Positions 8,770 through 16,914 of a DNA stretch of 21,860 bases are shown piece by piece. The notes beneath the pieces are model-generated. The model was not told the DNA's origin and did no database searches. It worked only from the letters and a program-made list of their open reading frames with translations. Position numbers and translations under genes: made by a program. How positions within the stretch are numbered: the stretch's first letter is position 1; each line of letters starts with the position of its first letter. The stretch lies in the NCBI GenBank assembly GCA_964554265.1, contig CAZKOB010000055.1, forward strand, positions 1-21,860. Reading direction: 5' to 3'. The stretch is from RGIG8745 sp964554265. GTDB taxonomy: Bacteria; Bacteroidota; Bacteroidia; Bacteroidales; Bacteroidaceae.

Positions 8770-9900
8770 ATGACATTTGAACTTCAATATACAGACTCCA
8801 AGACCCATGCGCGCGCCGGTGTAATTACAACGGACCACGGAAAAGTAGAAACACCTATATTCATGCCGGTCGGTACGATAGGCAGTGTGAAAGGTGTTCA
8901 CCTGCATGAACTGAAAAATGACATAAATGCACAAATCATACTTGGGAACACCTACCATCTGTATCTGCGCCCCGGGCTTGAAGTGATAGAAAAGGCAGGC
9001 GGACTGCACAAGTTCAACGGATTCGACCGTCCCATGCTTACTGACAGCGGCGGTTTTCAGGTGTTCTCGCTCGCCGGCATACGCAAGCTGACGGCCGACG
9101 GTGCGGAGTTTCGTTCCCACATAGACGGATCAAAACATTTCTTCAGTCCGGAAAAAGTGATGGATATAGAACGCACCATCGGTGCCGACATCATGATGGC
9201 ATTCGATGAATGCCCTCCGGGTACATCCGATTTTGAATATGCCCGCAAATCGCTCGATCTGACAGAAAGCTGGTTGGACAGATGTGTCAAGAGATTCAAC
9301 GAAACAGAACCTAAGTACGGATACAGCCAATCGCTGTTCCCTATCGTGCAGGGATGCACATATGCAGATCTGCGCAAACGCGCGGCCGAGAACGTGGCAA
9401 GCAAGGGAGCCGACGGCAATGCAATAGGAGGCCTTGCAGTGGGAGAACCGACAGACGTGATGTACGAAATGATAGAGATTGTCAACGGAATCCTGCCCAA
9501 AGACAAGCCCCGCTACCTCATGGGAGTGGGCACCCCCCTCAACCTGCTGGAAGCAATAGAGCGCGGTGTGGACATGTTCGACTGCGTAATGCCTACACGC
9601 AACGGAAGAAATGCCATGTTGTTTACGAAGCACGGCATCATGAACATGCGAAACAAGAAGTGGGAGATGGACTTCGAACCGATTGACGCAGAAGGCGACT
9701 CCTACGTGGACACAGCCTACAGCCGCGCATATCTGCACCACCTGTTCAAGGCCAAGGAACTGCTGGCTCTGCAGATAGCATCGATACACAATCTGGCTTT
9801 CTACCTATGGCTTGTCGGAGAGGCGCGCAAACATATTATACACGGAGACTTTTCTGTATGGAAATCAAAGATGACCGATATTCTCGGAACAAGGTTGTAG
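8770..9900 (+). CDS. tgt: tRNA-guanine transglycosylase
   Basis: Exchanges G34 in GUN anticodons of tRNA for preQ1, the base-exchange step of queuosine formation, in the cytoplasm. I start it at ATG 8770 (376 residues, MTFELQY); an upstream in-frame ATG at 8737 would add 11 residues unlike the family. Motifs: TDSGGFQVFSL with Asp92, AFDECPPG with Asp146, GGLAVGE at 220-226 and the nucleophile Asp271 in DMFDCVMPTRNGRNA. Measured from the nucleophile, the positions of the Zymomonas zinc ligands Cys318, Cys320, Cys323 and His349 fall on Gly309, Ser311, Asp314 and His340, so three of four ligands are missing while all catalytic residues remain. It lies 214 bases after lon and 63 before the permease gene. 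Family assignment is secure; the metal site is the oddity. Confidence 0.96.
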   Translation: MTFELQYTDSKTHARAGVITTDHGKVETPIFMPVGTIGSVKGVHLHELKNDINAQIILGNTYHLYLRPGLEVIEKAGGLHKFNGFDRPMLTDSGGFQVFSLAGIRKLTADGAEFRSHIDGSKHFFSPEKVMDIERTIGADIMMAFDECPPGTSDFEYARKSLDLTESWLDRCVKRFNETEPKYGYSQSLFPIVQGCTYADLRKRAAENVASKGADGNAIGGLAVGEPTDVMYEMIEIVNGILPKDKPRYLMGVGTPLNLLEAIERGVDMFDCVMPTRNGRNAMLFTKHGIMNMRNKKWEMDFEPIDAEGDSYVDTAYSRAYLHHLFKAKELLALQIASIHNLAFYLWLVGEARKHIIHGDFSVWKSKMTDILGTRL

Positions 9901-9963
9901 GCATTCCTTTGTCACCACAAAAAAGGATATGACGAAAGCCCACAACAACGACACAGATAAATC

Positions 9964-11175
9964 ATGAAGTCCCAAAACGAAACAACAAAGCCACAAGAAA
10001 AAGAAAAGAAGAATGCCGCCGGAAAAAAGAAAACGGCGGCAGGAAGTCGCATTTTAAAGAAAGCAGGAGACTTCATGGCAGAACATCAGATTCTGTCATT
10101 GCTCGACAGATACATCATCGGCAAATACCTCGGCACCTATTTCTTCTCGATAGCCCTCATCATCTCTATCGCAGTTGTTTTCGACTTCAACGAAAATATC
10201 GACAAATTCCTGTCGCGCAATGCCCCTCTCAATGAAATTCTGAACTATTATCTGAACTTCATTCCCTTCTACTCCAATCTCTTCAGCCAGTTGTTCGCTT
10301 TCATCTCCGTAATTTTCTTTACAACGAAACTTGCAGAAAATTCGGAAATAATTGCCATGATGTCAACAGGAGTAAGCTTCAGACGACTAATGAGACCGTA
10401 TATGATTTCGGCGGCAATAATATCGTGTCTGACATATACCCTCGGTGCATACGTCATTCCGCGCGGCAACGTGAAAAGAGTGAAGTTTGAAAACACATAC
10501 AAGCGCAGGAACATACCGACCTATACAAGAAATGTACAGCTCGAAGTCGACACAGGTGTCATTGCATATATCGGCAGATATGAAGACAACGTGAAGACCG
10601 GATATGAATTTACGCTTGACAAGTTCGTCAACAAGAAACTTGTAAGCCATCTGCAAGCATCGACAATACAATACGACACTCTTTCGGAAGAACCTTACCA
10701 CTGGATTGTGAAGAACTATCAGGTACGCAATCTGCAAGGCATGAGGGAAGTTCTGAAGAACGGAACGCGCCTGGACTCTGTCATCAGAATGGAACCTCAG
10801 GACTTCCTCATAACCAAAGGCCAACAGGAAACACTGACAACTCCGGAGCTCAAAAAATACATAGAAAGGCAGAAACAGCGCGGATTCGCCAACATCAAGG
10901 AATTTGAAGTCGAATATTGGAAACGCGGAGCTTCATCATTCGCCATCTTTATAATGACGGCAATAGGACTGTCGCTCTCGGCAAAGAAAAGGAAAAACGG
11001 TATGGGAATATCGCTCGGAATAGGAATAGGCCTGGTTCTTGCATACATCCTGTTCCAAACTATATCTTCCACCTTTGCCATAAACGCGAACATGCATCCG
11101 GCCATCGCTGTATGGATTCCGAATATCATATTCATGTTTATCGCATTCTATGTATACAAGAAAGCTCCTAAATAG
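9964..11175 (+). CDS. LptF/LptG (YjgP/YjgQ) family permease
   Basis: A 403-residue inner-membrane subunit expected to pair with the LptB ATPase in extracting lipopolysaccharide for export. Three hydrophobic segments (about 55-75, 100-120 and 145-165) precede a beta-rich periplasmic region (about 170-320), followed by three more segments (about 328-345, 350-372 and 378-398), the usual LptF/G layout. The cytoplasmic loop ENSEIIAMMSTGVS at 125-138 is typical of the family. The first 37 residues are a Lys/Ala-rich charged extension; an internal Met at residue 38 (base 10075) is an alternative start giving a more standard length. I cannot tell LptF from LptG. The lptC gene lies about 4.9 kb downstream in the same direction. 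Confidence 0.9.
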   Translation: MKSQNETTKPQEKEKKNAAGKKKTAAGSRILKKAGDFMAEHQILSLLDRYIIGKYLGTYFFSIALIISIAVVFDFNENIDKFLSRNAPLNEILNYYLNFIPFYSNLFSQLFAFISVIFFTTKLAENSEIIAMMSTGVSFRRLMRPYMISAAIISCLTYTLGAYVIPRGNVKRVKFENTYKRRNIPTYTRNVQLEVDTGVIAYIGRYEDNVKTGYEFTLDKFVNKKLVSHLQASTIQYDTLSEEPYHWIVKNYQVRNLQGMREVLKNGTRLDSVIRMEPQDFLITKGQQETLTTPELKKYIERQKQRGFANIKEFEVEYWKRGASSFAIFIMTAIGLSLSAKKRKNGMGISLGIGIGLVLAYILFQTISSTFAINANMHPAIAVWIPNIIFMFIAFYVYKKAPK

Positions 11176-11226
11176 ATTAACAAAAAGTAAAAAACAAGCA
11201 ACTCCAAAAAACAACCGCATATAAAT

Positions 11227-12504
11227 ATGTATTTCGAAGAACTTCCACTTGACGATCTTATACTCGATGCATTGGATGCCATGAATTTCAGCCAATGCAC
11301 CCCTATACAGGAGAAAACAATCATCCCTATTCTGGAAGGCAGGGACATGATAGGCGTGGCACAAACCGGAACGGGAAAGACGGCGGCATACCTGTTACCC
11401 ATACTCAACGAACTGAACACAGGGAAATATCCTCAGGACGCGATAAACTGCATAATCATGTCGCCGACCCGGGAACTTGCCCAACAGATAGACCAACAAG
11501 TAGAAGGATTTGCCTATTTCATGCCCGTATCGAGCGTGGCTGTATACGGAGGCAACGACGGTATAAGATATGAGCAGGAGAAAAAGGGCCTCCAACTCGG
11601 CGCGGACATTGTCATTGCCACCCCGGGACGTCTGAAAAGCCATCTTGCCACAGGCAATGTCGACTTGTCAAAAGTTTCATTCTTCATCTTAGACGAAGCT
11701 GACCGCATGCTCGACATGGGATTCTATGATGACATCATGAAAATAGTCAGCTACATGCCCAAGGAACGGCAAACAATCATGTTCTCAGCCACAATGCCAG
11801 AAAACATACAGAAATTGGCGCACAACATTCTCAACAATCCGCTGGAAGTGAAAATAGCCGTATCCAAACCGGCCGAAAAAATCAAGCAGATTGCATATCT
11901 ATGTTACGAAGAGAAGAAACAGAAAATTGTAGAAAAAATACTCGCCGACAAGACGCTGGACAGAGTGATACTGTTCGCTTCAAAAAAATCAAAAGTCAAA
12001 GAACTTGACAGCAATCTGAAACCCAAAGGCATCAATTCCGGCGCCATGCATTCCGACCTTCCGCAAAGCGAACGTGACAATATCATGCACGAGTTCAAGA
12101 ACCGCCATATAGATGTGCTCATTGCCACAGATATCGTGAGCAGAGGCATAGACATCGACGACATACAGATGGTCATCAACTACGACGTTCCGCACGATCC
12201 GGAAGACTACGTACACCGCATAGGACGTACAGCACGCGCCAACAGAGAAGGAAAGGCGATAACACTCGTATCGCAACGCGACATACCCAACCTGAAGAAA
12301 ATAGAAACTCTGATAGAGAAAAAAATAGAAAAGCCAACTCTGCCTGAAGGATGTGGAAGTTCGCCGGAAGAAAAGAAAGCGACACCTGAAAAAAGCAAAT
12401 CTCAGGACAAAAGACATAACAAAAGAAACCGCAAAGGTCCGAAAGCAAACAACGGCAAGGCGCCGAAAGCAAAAAATCACCCTACTCCCCAAACGACAAA
12501 ATGA
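11227..12504 (+). CDS. DEAD-box ATP-dependent RNA helicase (RhlE-like)
   Basis: A 425-residue RNA-remodelling ATPase, likely acting on ribosome assembly or mRNA turnover. Motifs in order: Q motif FSQCTPIQEKTI at 21-32, Walker A AQTGTGKT at 45-52, PTRELAQQ at 80-87, TPGR at 132-135, DEAD at 156-159, SAT at 187-189, then the second domain with HSDLPQSERD, ATDIVSRGIDI and HRIGRTAR at 330-337. The tail from about 370 is Lys-rich and low in complexity, as in RhlE-type proteins where it contacts RNA. The stop codon overlaps the coaX start in ATGA, so the two are probably translationally coupled. The helicase family is certain; the subfamily name is a judgement. Confidence 0.95.
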   Translation: MYFEELPLDDLILDALDAMNFSQCTPIQEKTIIPILEGRDMIGVAQTGTGKTAAYLLPILNELNTGKYPQDAINCIIMSPTRELAQQIDQQVEGFAYFMPVSSVAVYGGNDGIRYEQEKKGLQLGADIVIATPGRLKSHLATGNVDLSKVSFFILDEADRMLDMGFYDDIMKIVSYMPKERQTIMFSATMPENIQKLAHNILNNPLEVKIAVSKPAEKIKQIAYLCYEEKKQKIVEKILADKTLDRVILFASKKSKVKELDSNLKPKGINSGAMHSDLPQSERDNIMHEFKNRHIDVLIATDIVSRGIDIDDIQMVINYDVPHDPEDYVHRIGRTARANREGKAITLVSQRDIPNLKKIETLIEKKIEKPTLPEGCGSSPEEKKATPEKSKSQDKRHNKRNRKGPKANNGKAPKAKNHPTPQTTK

Positions 12505-13223
12505 ACTTAACTGTAGACATAGGAAACACAACTGCCAAGATAGCGATATTCGACAATAAAGATATTATATATTACGATAAAACGGAAGGACATAATCTTA
12601 CAGGACTGATAAATATAGCTCATAATTATCCGTTAGAGAAATGCATCGTCAGTTCTACCATACCGATAACAGACGAGACAAGAACAATCATCGGGTCTAC
12701 AGGGATAGAAAAGATTATATATTTCAATCACCTGACACGCATTCCCATAAAGAATCTGTACAGAACACCACAGACTCTCGGTACAGACCGACTGGCAGCC
12801 GCCATCGGAGCTTACGATGAATGCCGGGGCAAGGATACACTTGTCATAGACATGGGAACAGCGATCACATACGAATTTGTCACAGGACAGGGAGAGTATA
12901 TCGGGGGCAACATATCACCGGGAATAGAAATGCGACTGAAGGCGCTTCATGAATTTACGGCACAGCTCCCAAAAGTCGAAAAAGAAGGAGAAAAACCATT
13001 CTTGGGAACCGATACAGAAACAGCCATACGCTGTGGAGTGGTGGACGGTGTAAGACATGAAATAGAAGGGTTGGTAAAAGAACTAATAGTTAAATATCCT
13101 TATCTTGTCGTTTTTTTGACAGGTGGAAACACCTTTGATTTTGACAGCTCCATAAAAAAACGTATTTTTGTCGATAGATATATTGTATTAAAAGGTCTGA
13201 ATAGAATATTAAAAGATTATTGA
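12501..13223 (+). CDS. coaX: Type III pantothenate kinase
   Basis: A 240-residue cytoplasmic enzyme that phosphorylates pantothenate with ATP, the first step of coenzyme A synthesis. It shows the N-terminal phosphate-binding DIGNTTAK at 6-13, GTDR at 94-97, the second ASKHA-fold loop IDMGTA at 116-121, and GGNISPG at 135-141. Length is normal. It overlaps the helicase gene by 4 bases (ATGA) and its TGA overlaps the next ATG by one base (TGATG), making three genes probably translated in a coupled fashion. Confidence 0.95.
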   Translation: MNLTVDIGNTTAKIAIFDNKDIIYYDKTEGHNLTGLINIAHNYPLEKCIVSSTIPITDETRTIIGSTGIEKIIYFNHLTRIPIKNLYRTPQTLGTDRLAAAIGAYDECRGKDTLVIDMGTAITYEFVTGQGEYIGGNISPGIEMRLKALHEFTAQLPKVEKEGEKPFLGTDTETAIRCGVVDGVRHEIEGLVKELIVKYPYLVVFLTGGNTFDFDSSIKKRIFVDRYIVLKGLNRILKDY

Positions 13224-14563
13224 TGGCAAAATCATATAAGACTATTTGTACGACAATATTTGCTATAACCTCCATCTCAGCAGCAGCACAGAATGGGGTA
13301 AATTCTCCATATTCAAGATATGGATTCGGTATGTTGTCAGATCGCTCGATGGGATTCAACAAAGGCATGGGAGGCGTGGCACAAGGATTCCGCAACGGAC
13401 AGGAAATAAATGTGGCAAACCCGGCTTCCTACTCGGCAGTCGATTCATTGACAGCATTGTTTGACTTCGGTTTGTCACTCTACAACGGCAACTACAAAAT
13501 GGGGAATCTGCAACAAAATGCCAAAAATTCAAGTTTCGACTACGCAGCCTTTCATTTTCGTGCAGCGAAAGGACTTGGAATAGCAGCAGGTATATTGCCA
13601 TTCTCAAATATCCAGTACAGCTTTTATTCAGCTGACGGACGCATAGAAGGCATTCCCGACAATATATCCTCTTCATACACATTCAATGGCGACGGCGGAC
13701 TGCATCAGGTGTTTGTCGGCGCAGGATGGCAAATAGCAGAACCTCTGTCTGCAGGTTTCAATGCCTCATACTTATATGGTTCTTACTCGCACGAGATGTC
13801 AATGTCTTTCAGCGAAAGCAGCATAAACTCCGTAAACAGAGGGTATACAGCAGATATAGGGACTTACATGCTTGACTTCGGACTACAATATACAGCAAAA
13901 CTGAAGAAGGATGACCAATTGACAATAGGCCTGTCGTATTCGCTCGGACACAACATAAACAGTTCTGCCGTCAGATATACATCCACCACCAATGCTGGAG
14001 AATCGAGAGACTCTATAGGCAAGGCTTTCCAACTGCCACACGCTTTTGCCGCAGGACTGACATATTATCATAAAAACACACTGAGGATAGGCGCAGACTT
14101 TGAACTGCAAAAATGGGGCAGCGCTAAGTTCCCTTCCCAAGATATGGACGTAAACGGCAACAGTGCATACGTATCTACCAAAGGTCAGCTGAACGACAAG
14201 ATGCGCATATCTCTGGGTGCAGATTATATCCCAAATTCTTTCAGTCGCAAATATACCAACCGTATGAGTTACAAGGTGGGAGGATACTACTCAAAGTCTT
14301 ATGCCAATGCAGACTTGACGGGCACCATCAGCGACAAGCCATACGAATTTGGAATATCAGCAGGGGTTGTGCTTCCAATAGCCAACAAGAATGTATGGTA
14401 TAACAGCCCGAAGATAAACATATCCGTGCAATGGGTACACAGCAATATCCCATATCTTAATTCTCAAACAAAAAGAACGGACAAATTAACAGAAAACTAT
14501 ATGAAACTATGCGTAGGTCTGACATTCAGCGAGCGCTGGTTCTATAAGTGGAAAGTACAGTAA
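13223..14563 (+). CDS. Putative outer membrane beta-barrel protein
   Basis: A 446-residue exported protein. I use ATG 13223, which overlaps the coaX stop. A signal peptide (about 1-22, cut near SAAAQ) precedes the mature part, which opens with NGVNSPYSRYGFG, a start seen in Bacteroidetes proteins of FadL/OmpP1 or related barrel type. The rest is rich in Gly, Ser, Tyr and alternating hydrophobic residues, typical of transmembrane beta-strands, with repeated aromatic strand ends. It finishes with FSERWFYKWKVQ, a last strand with aromatic residues, though not a textbook terminal Phe. Transported substrate unknown. Its position between coaX and a periplasmic TPR protein, in a run that also contains lptC, fits an envelope role. 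Confidence 0.8.
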   Translation: MAKSYKTICTTIFAITSISAAAQNGVNSPYSRYGFGMLSDRSMGFNKGMGGVAQGFRNGQEINVANPASYSAVDSLTALFDFGLSLYNGNYKMGNLQQNAKNSSFDYAAFHFRAAKGLGIAAGILPFSNIQYSFYSADGRIEGIPDNISSSYTFNGDGGLHQVFVGAGWQIAEPLSAGFNASYLYGSYSHEMSMSFSESSINSVNRGYTADIGTYMLDFGLQYTAKLKKDDQLTIGLSYSLGHNINSSAVRYTSTTNAGESRDSIGKAFQLPHAFAAGLTYYHKNTLRIGADFELQKWGSAKFPSQDMDVNGNSAYVSTKGQLNDKMRISLGADYIPNSFSRKYTNRMSYKVGGYYSKSYANADLTGTISDKPYEFGISAGVVLPIANKNVWYNSPKINISVQWVHSNIPYLNSQTKRTDKLTENYMKLCVGLTFSERWFYKWKVQ

Positions 14564-14596
14564 ACAAACGTAGAAATCAATCAAAACAACAAAAAT

Positions 14597-15982
14597 ATGA
14601 AAAGAAAATTCATCGTTTCTTGTGTTCTTGCCTTATCGGCAATAAGTGTATCCGCTCAGAGATATGCAGGAACACAAATGTATGACCGCATAGGTCATGG
14701 TCAAGACAGTATAGAAGTAATCAACAACTTGAGTCTCTATCAGGAGGCTTACAAGGCAAAGAACTATGCAGAGGCTTATGAACCATGGAAATATGTATTT
14801 GAGAAAGCACCACTCGCTATGATACGTATTTATACAGACGGTGCATGGATGCTTGAAAACATGATTTCAAAAGAAACAGACGCTGCAAAGAAAAAAGAAT
14901 ACTTCGACATGCTTATGAAGGTTTATGACCAGCGTCTGGCAAATCTGGATGACTTAAATTCATTTGCAACGAAGAAAACAACATCGACAAAGGGTAATGT
15001 TATATGCAGAAAAGCATACGACTATTATTGCTACAGCCCTTCTATGGACAACGAAGAAGCATACAAAATGTTCCGCTCCGGAATAAACGACATGGGGCCG
15101 AATACGGAAGCCTTCGTTTTGTATTATTTCATTGAATGTTCATACAACCGTTTCCATGCCAATCCGGCTGCACGAGAGGACTTCATCAGAGACTACATGG
15201 AATGCAATGATATATGTGACAACCTTCTCGGACAGGCAAAAGAGTACGCGGAGACAGATACAATCATGGCTCAGAAAATAGTCAACAACTACCTGCCGAC
15301 ACAGGAGAAATGCAACGACCTCTTTGTCAAGTCAGGTGCAGCGGACTGTGACGCCCTTGAAAAGATTTACACAGAAAAAGTTGAAACAAACAAAACAGAC
15401 TTGGCATATCTTAACGGTGTGCTCCAAGTACTGACAAAATTTGAATGTGACAAGAGTAACATTTATTATCTCGCCTCTGACTATGCATACCAAATCAATA
15501 AAACTCCGGATGCAGCCATCGGTAAGGCACAGAAGCTTTGGAAAGATGGAGACACTGAAGGTGCATTGAAATACTTCAAAGAGGCTATAGAGCTTGAAGA
15601 GGACATTACGAAGAAAGCAAAATACTCATACGGTATTGCTGCTATCCTCTATCGTAACGGAAACATCAGTGGATGCCGCCAGTATTGCATCCAGACGCTC
15701 AAATATATGCCAAGCTATGGAGATGCATATCTGCTCATGGCAAGCTGCATTGTCAGAAGTGCAAGCGGAGACAATCTGCAAAAAAGTTATTACTACTGTC
15801 TAGCAACGGACAAATGTTTGAAGGCTAAATCAGTTGACCCAGCATGCGCAACACGTGCAAACCGTCAGATTGCAAGCTATACGGCTGGATACTATCCAAA
15901 ATCAGAAGCGTTCTTTGCTGGTCTGAAGGCAGGGCAGAGCGTAACAGTTATGGGTGAGACAACGACATTACGCTTGCGTTAA
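14597..15982 (+). CDS. Exported tetratricopeptide-repeat protein
   Basis: A 461-residue protein with a clear signal peptide (about 1-20, cut near SVSAQ) and no lipobox or further membrane segment, so probably periplasmic. The mature part is mostly helical. A recognisable TPR stretch lies near residues 305-385, around LWKDGDTEGALKYFKEAIEL and the following helix pairs. The remaining helices are more divergent. The C-terminus carries a Gly-containing segment ending TTTLRLR. It starts 33 bases after the outer membrane protein gene and is followed 43 bases later by lptC, so cotranscription is likely. TPR proteins act as protein-binding scaffolds; the partner is unknown, and the neighbouring outer membrane protein is a reasonable guess only. 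Confidence 0.85.
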   Translation: MKRKFIVSCVLALSAISVSAQRYAGTQMYDRIGHGQDSIEVINNLSLYQEAYKAKNYAEAYEPWKYVFEKAPLAMIRIYTDGAWMLENMISKETDAAKKKEYFDMLMKVYDQRLANLDDLNSFATKKTTSTKGNVICRKAYDYYCYSPSMDNEEAYKMFRSGINDMGPNTEAFVLYYFIECSYNRFHANPAAREDFIRDYMECNDICDNLLGQAKEYAETDTIMAQKIVNNYLPTQEKCNDLFVKSGAADCDALEKIYTEKVETNKTDLAYLNGVLQVLTKFECDKSNIYYLASDYAYQINKTPDAAIGKAQKLWKDGDTEGALKYFKEAIELEEDITKKAKYSYGIAAILYRNGNISGCRQYCIQTLKYMPSYGDAYLLMASCIVRSASGDNLQKSYYYCLATDKCLKAKSVDPACATRANRQIASYTAGYYPKSEAFFAGLKAGQSVTVMGETTTLRLR

Positions 15983-16025
15983 ACCCATTTAATCCTGTTT
16001 TTAGAATATTCAGCCTCAGCCCTGT

Positions 16026-16667
16026 ATGACAAAAGGATTTGAACTTACAAAATATTTTAGCATAACGGTCGTAGCAATAACAGCCGTTATGCTTTTTTTT
16101 CTACAATCATGCCAAAACGATAACGATTCAAAATCTCCGCATATAGGGAACCGCGACTCGCTGCCAGTTCTTAAAACAGTAGGGGTCTCTACACTGATAT
16201 CCGATTCCGGCATAATAAGATATAAAATGATAGCGGAAGAATGGTTTATCTATGACAAAAAAATACCGACATATTGGTCTTTTGAAAAAGGACTTTTTAT
16301 AGAAAAGTTCAATGAATCATATCATGTTGAAGCTTTCATCTCATGTGATACCGCCTATTATTATGACCAGAAACGCTTATGGGAACTCAGAGGAAGAGTC
16401 TTCATAAAAAATCAGAAAGGGGAGACATTCAGGACATCATTGCTTTTCTGGGATCAGGCTGCACACCGCATATACTCAGACCAATATATGGAGATAGACG
16501 GAAAAGAACAAGATTTGTCAGGATACAATTTCAGTTCAAACGAACAAATGACAGATTATATAATTCATAGTTCAAAAGGAGCATTCCCACTTGACGATAA
16601 AGAAATCACTCCGTATCCGAAAGAAGGAGCAATGGAAGATGCAGTAACAGACACAGTTCAGGCATAA
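16026..16667 (+). CDS. lptC: LPS export protein LptC (lipoprotein form)
   Basis: A 213-residue protein that passes lipopolysaccharide from the LptBFG complex to the periplasmic bridge. The N-terminus has a hydrophobic segment (about 11-27) ending in a lipobox-like FLQSC with Cys29, so it may be lipid-anchored, unlike the E. coli protein, which has a transmembrane anchor. The body shows the LptC-type beta pattern: SDSGIIRYKMIAEEWFIYD, then a FEKGLFIEKF strand, a CDTAYYYDQKRLWELRGRV block and SDQYMEIDG. The acidic tail is short. In Bacteroidales a transporter gene often lies between lptC and ppiD; here there are only 247 non-coding bases. The LptF/G-family permease in the same cluster supports the call. 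Confidence 0.88.
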   Translation: MTKGFELTKYFSITVVAITAVMLFFLQSCQNDNDSKSPHIGNRDSLPVLKTVGVSTLISDSGIIRYKMIAEEWFIYDKKIPTYWSFEKGLFIEKFNESYHVEAFISCDTAYYYDQKRLWELRGRVFIKNQKGETFRTSLLFWDQAAHRIYSDQYMEIDGKEQDLSGYNFSSNEQMTDYIIHSSKGAFPLDDKEITPYPKEGAMEDAVTDTVQA

Positions 16668-16800
16668 ATTCTTCAGCAGATGACAATATTCAACTCCAGA
16701 GAATACAAATTCATATACTAAATGAATGTCAAAACGGCCTTTTATATACATGAAACAAAAAAAGTGTTATCATGATATGTTACAGGCAAATTATTTTTCG

Positions 16801-16808
16801 TATCTTCG
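16801..16808 (+). promoter_or_regulatory. Possible -7 element upstream of the PpiD-like gene
   Basis: TATCTTCG differs from TAnnTTTG at one position and lies in the 247-base gap after lptC. No good TTTG box is visible 19-21 bases upstream. If used, transcription would start near 16815 and give a leader of about 100 bases. Weak prediction. Confidence 0.3.
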
Positions 16809-16914
16809 TGCGTTTTTGAATGAATCCAAACAAAAGAATTATGTATAAAACAACTCCTGTCGTCAATGTAGGCATGGATATGACAATAAAATAACAAAAT
16901 AAAAAATAGATAAA

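Noticed and set aside
16841..16894. A 17-codon open frame (MYKTTPVVNVGMDMTIK) just upstream of the PpiD-like gene
   Set aside because: It could be a leader peptide, but there is no run of regulatory codons, no adjacent terminator hairpin and no clear ribosome-binding site.
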